Positions 1-9,412 of a DNA stretch of 64,000 bases are shown here, piece after piece (the stretch's first letter is position 1; every line of letters starts with the position of its first letter). Both the position numbers and the translations under genes were made by a program. This stretch comes from Gaiellasilicea sp963765705 (GTDB lineage: Bacteria; Actinomycetota; Thermoleophilia; Gaiellales; Gaiellaceae), in assembly GCA_963765705.1 (NCBI GenBank), contig CAVXXJ010000006.1, positions 496,001 to 560,000 of the forward strand, in the 5' to 3' direction. Under the pieces are notes generated by a model. It was not told where the DNA came from. It saw nothing but the letters and a program-made list of their open reading frames with translations, and searched no databases.

Positions 1-2
1 CC

Positions 3-848
3 ACCACGTGGTTCATCACCGGTACGTCCTCGGGTCTCGGCCGGCTGCTCACCGAGAAGGCGCTCGAGCGGGGCGATCGGGTCGCCGCGACACTGCGGCG
101 GCCGGAGGCGCTCGACGACCTGCGTGCCGCCCACGGTGACCGGCTTTGGGTGGCACAGCTCGACGTCACCGACACCGCCCAGGTCAGGTCCGTCGTGGAC
201 GAGGCCTTCACGGTGTTCGGGACACTCGACGTGGTCGTGAACAACGCCGGGTTCGGGGTCTTCGCCTCGGTCGAGGAGGCCACCGACGAGCAGATCCGGC
301 AGGTGATCGACACGAACCTGCTCGGCTCGATGTACGTGGTCAGGGCCGCACTGCCCCATCTGCGTGCGCAGGGGCACGGCCGCATCCTGCAGGTGTCCAC
401 CGCGGGCGGGCAGACCACGTACCCGAACTTCAGCTACTACCACGCGTCCAAGTGGGGCATCGAAGGGTTCTGTGACACCGTCGCCCGCGAGATCGAACCG
501 TTCGGCATCGGGCTGACCATCGTCGAACCCGGCGCGGCACCCACCGGTTTCGGTGCGGCGCTGGCCACCGCGCCGGTCATGTCGGAGTACGACCAGGGTC
601 CGGCCGGCGACACCCGGCGAGCCGTCGCCGACGGGAGCTTCACGCTGGCCAACGACCCCGAGAAGATCGTCGACGCGATGCTCGCCCTCGTCGACGGCGG
701 CGAGACCCCGCTGCGGCTGCCCCTCGGCTCCGACACCTACCACGACGTCCGCGCGTCCCTCGTGGCACGCCTCGCGGAACACGACGCCCACCGCGAGACC
801 GCCCTGTCCGTCACCCGCGACGACCTCGTGACGCCGTCGCCAAGCTGA
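3..848 (+). CDS. SDR-family oxidoreductase, 5' end outside window
   Basis: Classical short-chain dehydrogenase/reductase, an NAD(P)-dependent cytosolic oxidoreductase. The frame is open from the first bases and begins TTWFITGTSSGLG, so only a few N-terminal residues are missing. The cofactor motif TGxxxGLG, the NNAG motif (VVVNNAGFG), the catalytic Ser region (ILQVSTAGG) and the YxxxK pair (YYHASK, near base 440) are all visible. The length of about 282 residues is normal for the family. Substrate cannot be told; close relatives are usually annotated only as SDR oxidoreductase. The gene ends at TGA 846-848. It is not obviously in an operon with the next gene, which begins about 230 bases later. 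Confidence 0.9.
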   Translation, partial: TTWFITGTSSGLGRLLTEKALERGDRVAATLRRPEALDDLRAAHGDRLWVAQLDVTDTAQVRSVVDEAFTVFGTLDVVVNNAGFGVFASVEEATDEQIRQVIDTNLLGSMYVVRAALPHLRAQGHGRILQVSTAGGQTTYPNFSYYHASKWGIEGFCDTVAREIEPFGIGLTIVEPGAAPTGFGAALATAPVMSEYDQGPAGDTRRAVADGSFTLANDPEKIVDAMLALVDGGETPLRLPLGSDTYHDVRASLVARLAEHDAHRETALSVTRDDLVTPSPS

Positions 849-876
849 AATTGCGGAAAAGCCGTCAGAAATTGCG
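847..876. repeat. Short direct repeat, 21-bp period, downstream of SDR
   Basis: GAAATTGCG occurs at 847-855 and again at 868-876, so the copies are 21 bp apart, two helical turns. This lies at the start of the roughly 230-base gap between the SDR gene and the acetyltransferase gene. It could be a small operator or chance; nothing else in the gap (849-1077) looks like a gene. Confidence 0.2.
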
Positions 877-1077
877 ATACGACCAACAAAACCGAGGCCG
901 TTGGTAAGAAGGTGCAAGAACGTCGGTAGATCAGGCAGTGTCCTCGGTCGGCGCTATTTGGTCCAGTAGCTTCATTGCCCAGGTTGGGGGGACCATTCCG
1001 TGGGCCAACAGGGCTGTGTTCGCGCCGGCCGCTGTCTTCCGACCCCCTGTTCGTGCCACGTTCTCGGAGGTTTGTTG

Positions 1078-1878
1078 GTGAAGGATCTCAAGAGCTCCAT
1101 CGAGTCGATGGAACAGCTCGCCGTGGTCTGGCGTCGCATGGTGCTCGACCGCAACCCGAGTGCTGACGTGCGGGACCTGCCCGGCATCGCCGTCCGCTGG
1201 GCCGACTGCGACTTCGCCTTCTGGAACTGCGTTACGCTGACCGACATCGGCGCGGATGCCGAGCTCGTCGGGCAACGTCTGCACGAGGCGGCGGACATCA
1301 TGCGTGAGAAGAACCGTTACGGCTTCCTGTGGGTCTTCGAGGATCTTCTCGAAGAGGACGGCCGCACGACCCTGCGTGAGGCGGCCAACCGCGCGGGCTT
1401 CGAGTACGCCTTCCCAGGCACCGGTATGGCCGGTGACCTGCTCCCGGTTCCCGACCCGGTCCATCCCGAGCTGACGTTCGTGCGGGTGACGACGGAAGAA
1501 CAGCTGCTGGCCTACGCGGACCTCAACGCGGACGCCTACGGGTTCCCGCTGGAGGAGGTACGTGACGGGTTGGCCGGCTCGACCCTGTGGAAGAACGAGG
1601 TGCACGCCTACCTCGGGCTGCGTGACGGCGTCCCGGTGACCTGCGCCGGAACGGTGGAGGCGGACGGCAGGCTCTTCGTCGTGCTCGTCGCCACCGCGAC
1701 CGGCTGGAAGCGCAGGGGCTACGGCGAGGCGGTGACACGTAAGGCACTGCACGAGGGTGGCCGAGCCACCGGGCTGACCCGCGCCACGCTGCAGTCGACC
1801 GTCGCCGGCGCGCCCGTGTACCCGCGGATCGGCTTCGTGCCGAACACGCAGGTGCATTTCTTCAGCATGCCGGACTGA
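1078..1878 (+). CDS. GNAT-family N-acetyltransferase
   Basis: Probable acetyl-CoA-dependent N-acetyltransferase of about 266 residues. The start GTG at 1078 is chosen because GGAGG lies at 1066-1070, seven bases upstream; an upstream GTG at 1000 lacks such a site. The C-terminal half carries the GNAT fold: the strand GVPVTCAGTVEADGRLFVVLVAT, then the acetyl-CoA loop region ATGWKRRGYGEAVTRKAL, matching the family's RRxGxG pattern, then a final strand ending PRIGFVPNTQVHFFSMPD. The N-terminal half (about 130 residues) is not recognised and may be an extra or degenerate GNAT domain. The substrate is unknown. The gene is followed after 62 bases by a LuxR-type regulator on the same strand. Confidence 0.85.
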   Translation: MKDLKSSIESMEQLAVVWRRMVLDRNPSADVRDLPGIAVRWADCDFAFWNCVTLTDIGADAELVGQRLHEAADIMREKNRYGFLWVFEDLLEEDGRTTLREAANRAGFEYAFPGTGMAGDLLPVPDPVHPELTFVRVTTEEQLLAYADLNADAYGFPLEEVRDGLAGSTLWKNEVHAYLGLRDGVPVTCAGTVEADGRLFVVLVATATGWKRRGYGEAVTRKALHEGGRATGLTRATLQSTVAGAPVYPRIGFVPNTQVHFFSMPD

Positions 1879-1940
1879 TCCCGTGGTGCCGCGGAGTGGG
1901 GACTCGGTGGTGGCAGGGGAGTTCGTAGGGGGAACAGAAA

Positions 1941-2564
1941 GTGGTGGACAACCGTATTCGGGTGATCGTCGAGTCGGCGGACTACCTCAGCGTCGCCGGG
2001 CTCACCAGCTCTCTGGAGAGCACACCCGAGATCACGCTCCTGACCGGAGAGCGACGCGTGCTCGCCGACGTCGTCGTGGTTGCGGCGACCGCGCTCAGTG
2101 CCGCGGTGGTTGCCGAGCTGCGGCGGGCCGCGGTCGCGGCACCGGTCCCCGTCGTGCTGGTGCTGAACGAGATCAGCAAGGCGGACGCGGAGATGGTCGA
2201 GACCTGCCGGGTCGCGGCGATTCTCCCGCGTGCCAACGCGACCGGGGACCGGCTGGTGCGCGCCGTGCTGGTCGCGGCGGCGGGCAGGAGCACGACACGA
2301 GGCAACCGGGTGGCGGAGCTGCTCGACCACGTGCGGCAGCTGCAACAGGACACGGCCTTACCCGGCGAGGACGGCAGGCTGACCGGCCGCGAGATCGACG
2401 TCCTGCGGCTCATGGCCGACGGGCTGGACACCGCGGAGATCGCCAGCACGCTGTCCTACTCGGAACGCACGATCAAGAGCGTCTTCTACGGCCTCACCGC
2501 CCGGCTGAACCTACGTAACCGGCCACACGCGGTGGCCTACGCACTCCGGAAAGGACTGATCTGA
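1941..2564 (+). CDS. LuxR-family transcriptional regulator with degenerate receiver
   Basis: A 207-residue DNA-binding regulator. The C-terminal residues 147-207 form a LuxR/NarL helix-turn-helix (LTGREIDVLRLMADGL, then SERTIKSVFYGLTARL). The N-terminal 120 residues resemble a receiver (RIRVIVESADYLSVAGL), but the usual phospho-acceptor Asp strand reads VVVVAATALS, with no Asp. It is therefore probably not controlled by ordinary phosphorylation. The start is GTG 1941 with AGGGGGAA about 8 bases upstream; a second GTG follows directly. The stop is one base before the ATG of the secreted hydrolase, so the two genes are probably co-transcribed and the regulator may control its neighbour. Confidence 0.85.
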   Translation: MVDNRIRVIVESADYLSVAGLTSSLESTPEITLLTGERRVLADVVVVAATALSAAVVAELRRAAVAAPVPVVLVLNEISKADAEMVETCRVAAILPRANATGDRLVRAVLVAAAGRSTTRGNRVAELLDHVRQLQQDTALPGEDGRLTGREIDVLRLMADGLDTAEIASTLSYSERTIKSVFYGLTARLNLRNRPHAVAYALRKGLI

Positions 2565-2565
2565 C

Positions 2566-4260
2566 ATGCCCCGAACACAACGCCGTGTGGGAGTTCTGGC
2601 GTTGGCGGTGGCTCTCGCGTTGAGCGGGACGCCACTGGCGCACGCCGAGGACGACCCGTTCGACCGCTACAGCCAGCAGCAGCTGGCCTGGGGGCCCTGC
2701 CCGTTCACGCCGCAAGAGAACGCGCGCCCGGCCGAGTGCGCACTCGTGACCGTGCCTCGCGACTGGGCCGCGCCGGACAGCGGCGTCGACCTGCAGGTCG
2801 CCATCAGCAGGGTCGGCGCGACCGGCGACCGGCTCGGCGCCGTCCTCCTCAACCCGGGTGGCCCCGGCGGTCAGGGCACGTCGCTGCCCGGCGCCATCGC
2901 GACGCTGCAGCCCGCGCTGAACGAGCGGTACGACCTCGTCGGGATGGACCCGCGCGGCACCGGGCAGGAAGGCGGCGCCGAGCCGTTCACCTGCGCGGTC
3001 CCGGTGGACCGGCTGTCGCAGCGGACGGACCTCGACGCGCGGGACCGCTCGCCGGACAGCATCCGTGAGCACCAGAAGGCGCCACGGGCGGTCGCGGAGG
3101 CCTGCCAGAGCGACGCGCTCACCCCCTACATCACCACCTGGCAGACCGCGCACGACATGGAGCTGGTCCGGCGGCTGCTCGGCGAGTCGAGGCTGAACTA
3201 CCTCGGCTACTCCTACGGCACCTGGCTCGGCGCGAAGTACGCGGCGCTCTTCCCGGCCAGCGCCGGCAAGATGGTGCTGGACTCGAGCGTGAACTGGCAG
3301 GGCAGGCTGCAGGCGGCGTTCGAGGCGTGGCCGCCCATCAACCAGCGGCTGTTCGACGACGTGTTCCTGCCGTGGATGAGCAGGCAGTTCCCGGACCTCG
3401 TCGGCACGACACCCGAGGAGACGAAGGAAACCTGGGAGCAGGTGCGGACTCTCTTCGCCGACCAGGAGATCCTCGCCCCGGACACCTACGACACCGTGTT
3501 CGTCGGCATGGGCAGCGAGTTCCGGTGGGTGCTGGCCGCCGTGATCTTCACCATCGGCGCGGCCGAGCTGGACGGCACCGACCCGGAGATCCCCGCCGAC
3601 CTGAAGGCGATGTTCGACGAGCAGTCGCTCGCGACCTTCGGCGTCCCGGTCGCCGACCTGACCGTTCGATCGGCCGCGGCACTGCGGGAGGACTACACGC
3701 ACGTGTCGGGTACCCGCTTCGCTGTGGCGTGTGGTGACCAGCCGACACGGTCCGCGGCCTGGTACAAGCGCCTGAGCGACCGGCAGGGACCGCCGTACCC
3801 CTTGTTCGGCTGGCTGTACGGCCTGTCCGAGCCCTGTGCCTACTGGTCCGACCCGCCACGGCAGACGCTGCCGACGCTGCCGCCCGAGGTGGCCGGCCGG
3901 GTGCTCGTCGTGCAGGGCGAGTTCGACCCGCAGACCGGCTACGAGCAGGCGAAAGCGGCGGTTCGTGCCGCGCCGGGCGTGACCATGGTGTCGGTGGACG
4001 ACTCGCCGTTCCACGGCCAGTACGCCATCGGCGGCAACCCGTGCGTCGACGGGATGGTGAACGTGTTCCTCCTGCACAACTCCCGCCCTGGCAACGCGGT
4101 CTGTCCCGGCACGCCGCTACCGAGTGACGACGAGGTGTACCCGGTACCCGGCCCGGTGCGGTCGACGGCCCGGACCGCCCCCGCCGACCCCGCACTGGCC
4201 GACCTGCGTGCGACGGTACGGGACCGGATCACGACGGCGAACGCCCTGCCGTTCAGGTGA
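2566..4260 (+). CDS. Secreted alpha/beta-hydrolase peptidase (SlpD/SlpE, tripeptidyl aminopeptidase family)
   Basis: Extracellular serine hydrolase of 564 residues, of the type that removes N-terminal peptides from proteins. A signal peptide covers residues 1-27 (RR followed by LALAVALALSG and cleavage near AHA-EDD). The oxyanion-loop motif NPGGPGG is at 96-102, the nucleophile elbow GYSYG places Ser216, and the acid and histidine are likely Asp454 (GEFDPQ) and His483 (PFHGQY). Cysteine spacing and length fit actinomycete SlpD/TAP proteins. It starts directly after the LuxR-type gene. Its 3' end overlaps the convergent formate dehydrogenase membrane subunit by 8 bases, and a strong hairpin lies just past the stop. 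Confidence 0.93.
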   Translation: MPRTQRRVGVLALAVALALSGTPLAHAEDDPFDRYSQQQLAWGPCPFTPQENARPAECALVTVPRDWAAPDSGVDLQVAISRVGATGDRLGAVLLNPGGPGGQGTSLPGAIATLQPALNERYDLVGMDPRGTGQEGGAEPFTCAVPVDRLSQRTDLDARDRSPDSIREHQKAPRAVAEACQSDALTPYITTWQTAHDMELVRRLLGESRLNYLGYSYGTWLGAKYAALFPASAGKMVLDSSVNWQGRLQAAFEAWPPINQRLFDDVFLPWMSRQFPDLVGTTPEETKETWEQVRTLFADQEILAPDTYDTVFVGMGSEFRWVLAAVIFTIGAAELDGTDPEIPADLKAMFDEQSLATFGVPVADLTVRSAAALREDYTHVSGTRFAVACGDQPTRSAAWYKRLSDRQGPPYPLFGWLYGLSEPCAYWSDPPRQTLPTLPPEVAGRVLVVQGEFDPQTGYEQAKAAVRAAPGVTMVSVDDSPFHGQYAIGGNPCVDGMVNVFLLHNSRPGNAVCPGTPLPSDDEVYPVPGPVRSTARTAPADPALADLRATVRDRITTANALPFR

Positions 4261-5276
4261 CCGCCCGGCTCGACGAGACCTCTCCCGGGGTCTCGTCGAG
4301 CCGTTCTCGTTGTGGCACAACGGTGTACTTCGGATCTTCCGCGGAAGCGACGCCGGCGTGGAAGATGCCGAACCGGGTGCACGCCGAGCCGGCGAGCGCG
4401 GCGACACCACCCAGCGCGGCGGCCACTCGGGACCTGCGACCGAGGACCCCACCGAGCACCGCACCGGCCACGGTCAGTACCTCGGCCGCCTTCATCAGCC
4501 GGCCCGCCTTGCCGGTGCGCAGTGGTTCGGCGGCCAGGCCCATGCCGCGTTCCATCTTCTTCACCGCGACCACCTCGATGGCGGCGCCGAGCACCGCGGC
4601 CCGTCGTGCGGGGCCGGCCTCGGCGACCGGTGCGGTGAGCATGCCGAGGCCGCCGGCCGCGGTCGCGGCCGAGCCGACGAACACGAACGGCAGCTCGCGG
4701 TGGCCCTCGTGCCAGGTCGGCACGGCGGTGTTCGCGATGAGGGGTGCGGTGTAGGCGGCGACGGCCGGGCCGACGACCGCGGCGCCGAGTGCGGCGGCGC
4801 GGCCCGTGCGGGGCAGGATCCCGGTCCAGTCGGACACCGCTGCCGCGCCCGCTGCCGGGCCGTACGCCATGAGCAACCAGGAGCCGATGCTCATCGGTGA
4901 GGTCGGTTTGACCATCCGCAGCATGTTGACGAACCTGGCCGGCTTGCCGAGGTCGTGGACCAGCGCGTACAGCGAGCCCGAGATCGGCGACGAGCGCGCC
5001 GGTCTTGCAGCCCCGCGCGAGGCCGGCGCGGCCGGTGAGCTGCGCGCCGGCCGCCAGCACCGAGGACGCGCCGGCGAGACCGCCGAGGAACAGGTAGCCC
5101 GCGATGTCGCGGGCGTGCCAGGTCGGCTTGTTGAGTACGGGTTTGCCGTAGTAGGACTGGAACTCCGCGTCCGGCACCATGGGCTGTTCGCCCCGGCCCC
5201 GGCCCCGACGGCGCCGGCGGCCGGTCACCGCGGTGCGTTCCGGTGGTGCCGTAGCGTCGTCGCGGATGTCCGTCAT
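4253..5276 (-). CDS. NrfD/polysulfide-reductase-like membrane subunit of formate dehydrogenase (frameshifted)
   Basis: Polytopic membrane protein expected to anchor the formate dehydrogenase and pass electrons to or from quinone. The start ATG (5276) overlaps the stop of the Fe-S subunit as ATGA. The N-terminus has a basic stretch (GRRRRRGRGRG) before YYGKPVLNKPTWHARDIAGY, then several hydrophobic helices including the LGGLAGASSVLAAGAQL segment. Reading continues in a second frame (SLYALVHDLGKPARFVNMLRM) after a one-base slip near 4980-4990, giving about 340 residues. The HDLGKP and MVKPTSPMSIGSW segments are typical of the family. The final residues are encoded across the bidirectional hairpin. 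The slip is probably a sequencing error. Confidence 0.82.
4267..4302. terminator. Perfect 14-bp stem between convergent genes
   Basis: GGCTCGACGAGACC at 4267-4280 pairs perfectly with GGTCTCGTCGAGCC at 4289-4302 across an 8-base loop. There is no T-run on either side, as is common for actinobacterial hairpin terminators. It sits 6 bases after the hydrolase stop and lies inside the last codons of the convergent NrfD-like gene, so it could end transcription from one or both sides. Confidence 0.7.
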
Positions 5277-6157
5277 CGGTTCCTCCCGAGGAACGTGGCC
5301 GCCAAGCCGCCGAGCAGGGTGAGCGCGGCGATGCCGGCGCGCCGCCACATGGCCGGCAGGTCGCGGGTGGTGACGACCGGGTCGGGTGGCAGGCCGTACA
5401 CCTCGGGCTCGTCGAGCAGCAGGAAGAACGCGCCGTTGCCGCCGACCCCGTCGTCCGGGTCGCGGCCGTAGAGCCGGGCGTCGTCGATGCCGGCGTCGTG
5501 CAGCTGCGCCAGTCGGGCGTCGGCGCGCTACGCGTAGCTCGTCGAGGTCGCCGAACTGGATGGAGTCGGTCGGGCAGGCCTTGGCGCAGGCCGGTTCCTG
5601 CCCGGCGCCCAGGCGGTCGTAGCAGAGCGTGCACTTCCACACGCGGCCGTCGTCCTCGCGCTGGTCGATCACGCCGTACGGGCAGGCGGGCACGCAGTAG
5701 CCGCAGCCGTTGCAGATGTCCTCCTGCACCACGACCGTGCCGAACTCGGTGCGGAACAGGGCGCCGGTCGGGCACACGTCGAGGCAGGCGGCGTGGGTGC
5801 AGTGCTTGCACACGTCCGAGGCCATGAGCCAGCGGAACTCGGACCGGTCGGCGCCGCCGTCTCCGTTGAACGTGGGCATCCCCAGGTCGACGGTGCCGGC
5901 CGCCGAGGCGGTGCCCTGCTGGTCGCCGAGTGGCTTGCGTTGCTCGATGAACGCCACGTGCCGCCAGGTGTCCGCGCCGAGGCCGCCGGTGTTGTCGTAG
6001 GACATCCCGGTGAGGTCCAGCCCTCGTCGGGGATGGCGTTCCACTCCTTGCACGCCACCTCGCACGCCTTGCAGCCGATGCACACGCTGGTGTCGGTGAA
6101 GAAACCCGTACCGGTTCTCGGGCCCGGTCTCCTCGGTCGAGGTCGAACACGGCTCAC
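5273..6157 (-). CDS. Formate dehydrogenase iron-sulfur (beta) subunit (frameshifted)
   Basis: Electron-transfer subunit with four [4Fe-4S] cluster motifs, between the catalytic subunit and the membrane subunit. Visible Cys clusters in order are CIGCKACEVACKEW, CKHCTHAACLDVCP, CNGCGYCVPACPYG and CTLCYDRLGAGQEPACAKAC. The GMSYDNTGGLG segment and WRHVAFIEQR are characteristic of this subunit. The start is GTG 6157, overlapping the catalytic subunit stop as GTGA. Frame changes near 6115, 6020 and 5525 must be repaired to read about 295 residues; the end, TFLGRNR, is followed by the ATGA overlap with the next gene. The translational coupling at both ends shows a single operon. Confidence 0.85.
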
Positions 6158-9100
6158 ACCTCCGTTCCGGTGCGCTCGGTGATGCCGGCCAGTTGGTGGT
6201 AGGAGCGCACCAGCTCGAGCAGCGCGGGCCCTCGGGGACGCCGGCCGGCCCGGATGTCCGCGGCGAACGCCTTGACCTCCTGGATGTGTGAGCTGGGGTC
6301 GAGCGCGATCGACGACAGCTCGTTGGCCGCGTCACCCTTCGCCAGCCCGTTGGGGCCCCAGTGGTAGGGCAGGCCGATCTGCTCGACCACCCGGCCCTGC
6401 ACCCGAAGCGGTGTCATCCGGTCGGTGACGAGCACCCGTGCCTCGATCGCGTTGCGTGGCGTGATGATCGTGGCCCAGCCGCCGTTCGCGAGTCCCTTGG
6501 CGGTGGCCAGCTCGGGGGAGACCTCGCAGAACAGCTCCGGTTGCAGCTCGGCGAGGTAGGGCGTCCAGCGCGACATGCCGCCCGCGGTGAAGTGCTCGGT
6601 GAGCCGGTACGTGGTGACCACGAACGGGTACACCTCGCTGCCCGGCTGACCGCCGGTCGGCTGGTACCGGTTGTGCTCGTGCGGGTAGACGAGGCGCGCC
6701 GGGTTGCGGTGCTGGGCGTACAGGGCGTTGGGGAAGGGGGAGTCCTGCGGTTCGTAGTGGGTCGGCATCGGGCCGTCGAGGATGCCGGCCGGCACGTAGA
6801 GCCAGCCCTTGCCGTCGGCCTGCATGATGAACGGGTCCACACCGGACAGTGCGTCGACACCGCGTGCGTCGTCGGCCGGGCGGTAGTCGGGTGGCTTGGT
6901 CGGCTCGAAGTCCGGTACGTCGTACCCGGTCCACTTGCCGGCGTCGGCGTCCCACCACACGAGTTTCTTGCGTTCGCTCCACGGTGTCCCGTCCGGGCGG
7001 GCGGACGCGCGGTTGTAGAGGATGCGCCGGTTCGCCGGCCACGCCCACGCCCACTCGGCGGCGACCCAGTCCTGCTCGGTCCGCGGGCTTGCGGCGGGCG
7101 GCCTGGTTCACGCCGTCGGCGTAGACACCGCAGTAGATCCAGCAGCCGCACTTCGTGGAGCCGTCGGCCTTGAGCTGGGTGTAGGCGGACAGCGGGGTGC
7201 CGTCCGGCGTCCCACCCGTTGATCTCGGCCAGGACGGCCTCGGCCGACGGCTCCTCGTGCGGCCCTGCCGTGGGGTAGTCCCAGGTCAGGTCGAGGATGC
7301 GGCCGGTCGGTCGGGTCGGTGGAGCCCGCGAGCTTCGCCCGGATGCGCCTGCCGAGGTGGTACATGAACCACAGGTCGCTGCGTGCGTCCCCGTCCGGCG
7401 GCACGGCTTCGTGGTGCCACTGCAGCATTCGGTTGGTGTTGGTGAAGCTGCCGGACTTCTCGGTGTGCGCGGCGGCGGGGAAGAAGAACACCTCGGTCGC
7501 GTTGTCCTCGGTGGACAGTTCGCCGGTCTCGATCTCCGGGCCGTCCTGCCACCAGGTGGCGCTCTCGGTGAGCGAGAAGTCCCGCACCACCAGCCATTCC
7601 AGGTTCGCCATGCCGAGGCGCTGCATCTTCGCGTTCGCGGAGCCGACGGCCGGGTTCTCGCCGAGCAGGAGGTAGCCCTTGCAGTTGCCGGCGAGCTGCT
7701 CCATGACGGTGTCGTAGGTGGCGTGGCTGCCGGTCAGCTTGGGCAGGTAGTGGAAGCAGAACTCGTTGTCCTTCGTGGCCGTCTCGCCCCACCACGCCTT
7801 GAGCAGGCTGACCAGGTAGGACTCCATGTTGGCCCAGAAGCCCTTGCGTGCGGCGTCCGCCTGGATGAAGTCCTCGAGCCCCTGGTTGTGGTGGGCGTAG
7901 GGCATCGGTAGGTAGCCGGGCAGCAGGTTGAACAGGGTGGGGATGTCGCTGGAGCCCTGGATGCTGGCGTGGCCGCGCAGTGCCTGGATGCCGCCGCCGG
8001 GTCGGCCGATGTTGCCCAGCAACAGTTGCAGCACGCACGCGGCGCGGATGAACTGCGAGCCGGTCGTGTGCTGTGTCCAGCCGACCGCGTAGACGAACTC
8101 GCTGGTCCGCTCCGGTCCGGAGTTCTCGACGAGGGCCTGGCAGACCTTCGCGAACGTCTCGGGTGGGATCCCGCAGATCTCGTGGACCTTCTCCGGGGTG
8201 TAGCGGGCGTAGTGCCGTTTGAGGATCTGGAACACGCAGCGCGGGTGCCGTAGCGTCTCGTCCCTCGGCGGGTCGACGCCTTCCATCGCGGTCCCGCCGG
8301 AGCCGTGCAGCTCGCCACGGCCGGCCTCGCGGATGTCGCCGCTCTCGTGCTCGTGGGCGCCGGGTGTCTGGTCCCGCTGGCCGGACGCGGGCGTCACCGC
8401 AACGCCCTCGTAGCTCCAGCTGTCGAAGGCGTAGTGCCGGGTGTCCTCGTCGAACCCGGAGAACAGCCCGTCGAGGTCCTCGGTGTCCTGGAAGTCCTCG
8501 CCGACGATCGTCGCGGCGTTGGTGTAGGGCACCACGAAGTCGCGGAAGTAGGCGTCGGTGGACAGGACGTGGTTGATCAGGCCGCCGAGGAAGGCGATGT
8601 CGGTGCCGGCGCGGATGGGCACGTGCAGGTCCGACAGCGCACTCGTGCGGGTGAACCGGGGGTCGACGTGGATCACCTTGGCGCCACGGGCCTTGGCCGC
8701 CATCACCCACTGGAACCCCACGGGATGGCATTCGGCGAAGTTCGAGCCCTCGATGATGATGCAGTCGGCGTGCTGGAGGTCCTGCATGAACGTGGTGGCG
8801 CCACCACGCCCGAAGGACGTGCCGAGCCCGACGACCGTGGAGCTGTGGCAGACCCGTGCCTGGTTCTCGATCTGGACGACGCCGAGGCTCGTGAGGAGCT
8901 TCTTGATGAGGTAGTTCTCCTCGTTGTCGAGCGTGCGCCGCCGAGGCTCGCGATGCCCATCGTCCGGTTCGTCTCGCTGCCGTCGTGCTCGGTCTCCCAG
9001 GTCTCGCGCCGCGTGCTGAGCACCCGGTCGGCGACCATGTCCATGGCGGTGTCGAGGTCGAGGGGCTGCCAGTCCTTCGCGTGCGGCGGCCGGTAGAGCA

Positions 9101-9395
9101 CCTGGTGGCGCCTGCTCGACCCGGTGGTCAGCTGCAGGGTCGCCGACCCCTTCGGGCACAGCCGGCCCCGGCTCACCGGCGAGTCCGGGTCACCCTCGAT
9201 CTGGACGACCTTCTCGTTCTTGACGTAGACGTTCTGCGCGCACCCAACCGCACAGTAAGGACAGACCGACTTCACGACCCGGTCCGCGTCGGCCGTGCGT
9301 GCCTGTTTGGACCGCCGTGACTTCGCCGCCGCCGCCCGGCCCGTGCGGTCCGGTCCACGCAGTTGCCGGTAGACCGGCCAGTCCCGCAGTCCCAC
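6154..9395 (-). CDS. Formate dehydrogenase, molybdopterin catalytic subunit, Cys type (frameshifted)
   Basis: Catalytic subunit that oxidises formate to CO2 at a Mo/W-bis-MGD centre. From the GTG at 9395 (AAAGGAG just upstream) the N-terminal cluster is CPYCAVGC...C (Cys45, 48, 52, 80). The active-site segment reads RVCHSSTVVGLG, so the metal ligand is Cys and not selenocysteine; then come FGRGGATT and SNFAECHPVGFQWVM. The C-terminal MGD-binding domain is also present (RWTPYLAELQPELFCEVSPE, then LPYHWGPNGLAKGDAANELS). Repair of slips near 8940, 7300, 7215 and 7080 gives about 1,080 residues, full length for the family. No fdhD or Mo-cofactor genes lie nearby. Confidence 0.9.
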
Positions 9396-9412
9396 GGTGA
9401 CTCCTTTTCCGA

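Noticed and set aside
3939..6335. A 798-residue minus-strand reading frame
   Set aside because: It is a mix of real Fe-S subunit sequence in the middle and shadow translation of the NrfD-like gene and the secreted hydrolase at its ends. Only the parts with clear cluster motifs were used.
8800..8870. Possible selenocysteine in the formate dehydrogenase
   Set aside because: The active-site segment reads RVCHSSTV with a Cys codon and no in-frame TGA at that place, so this is the Cys-type enzyme.
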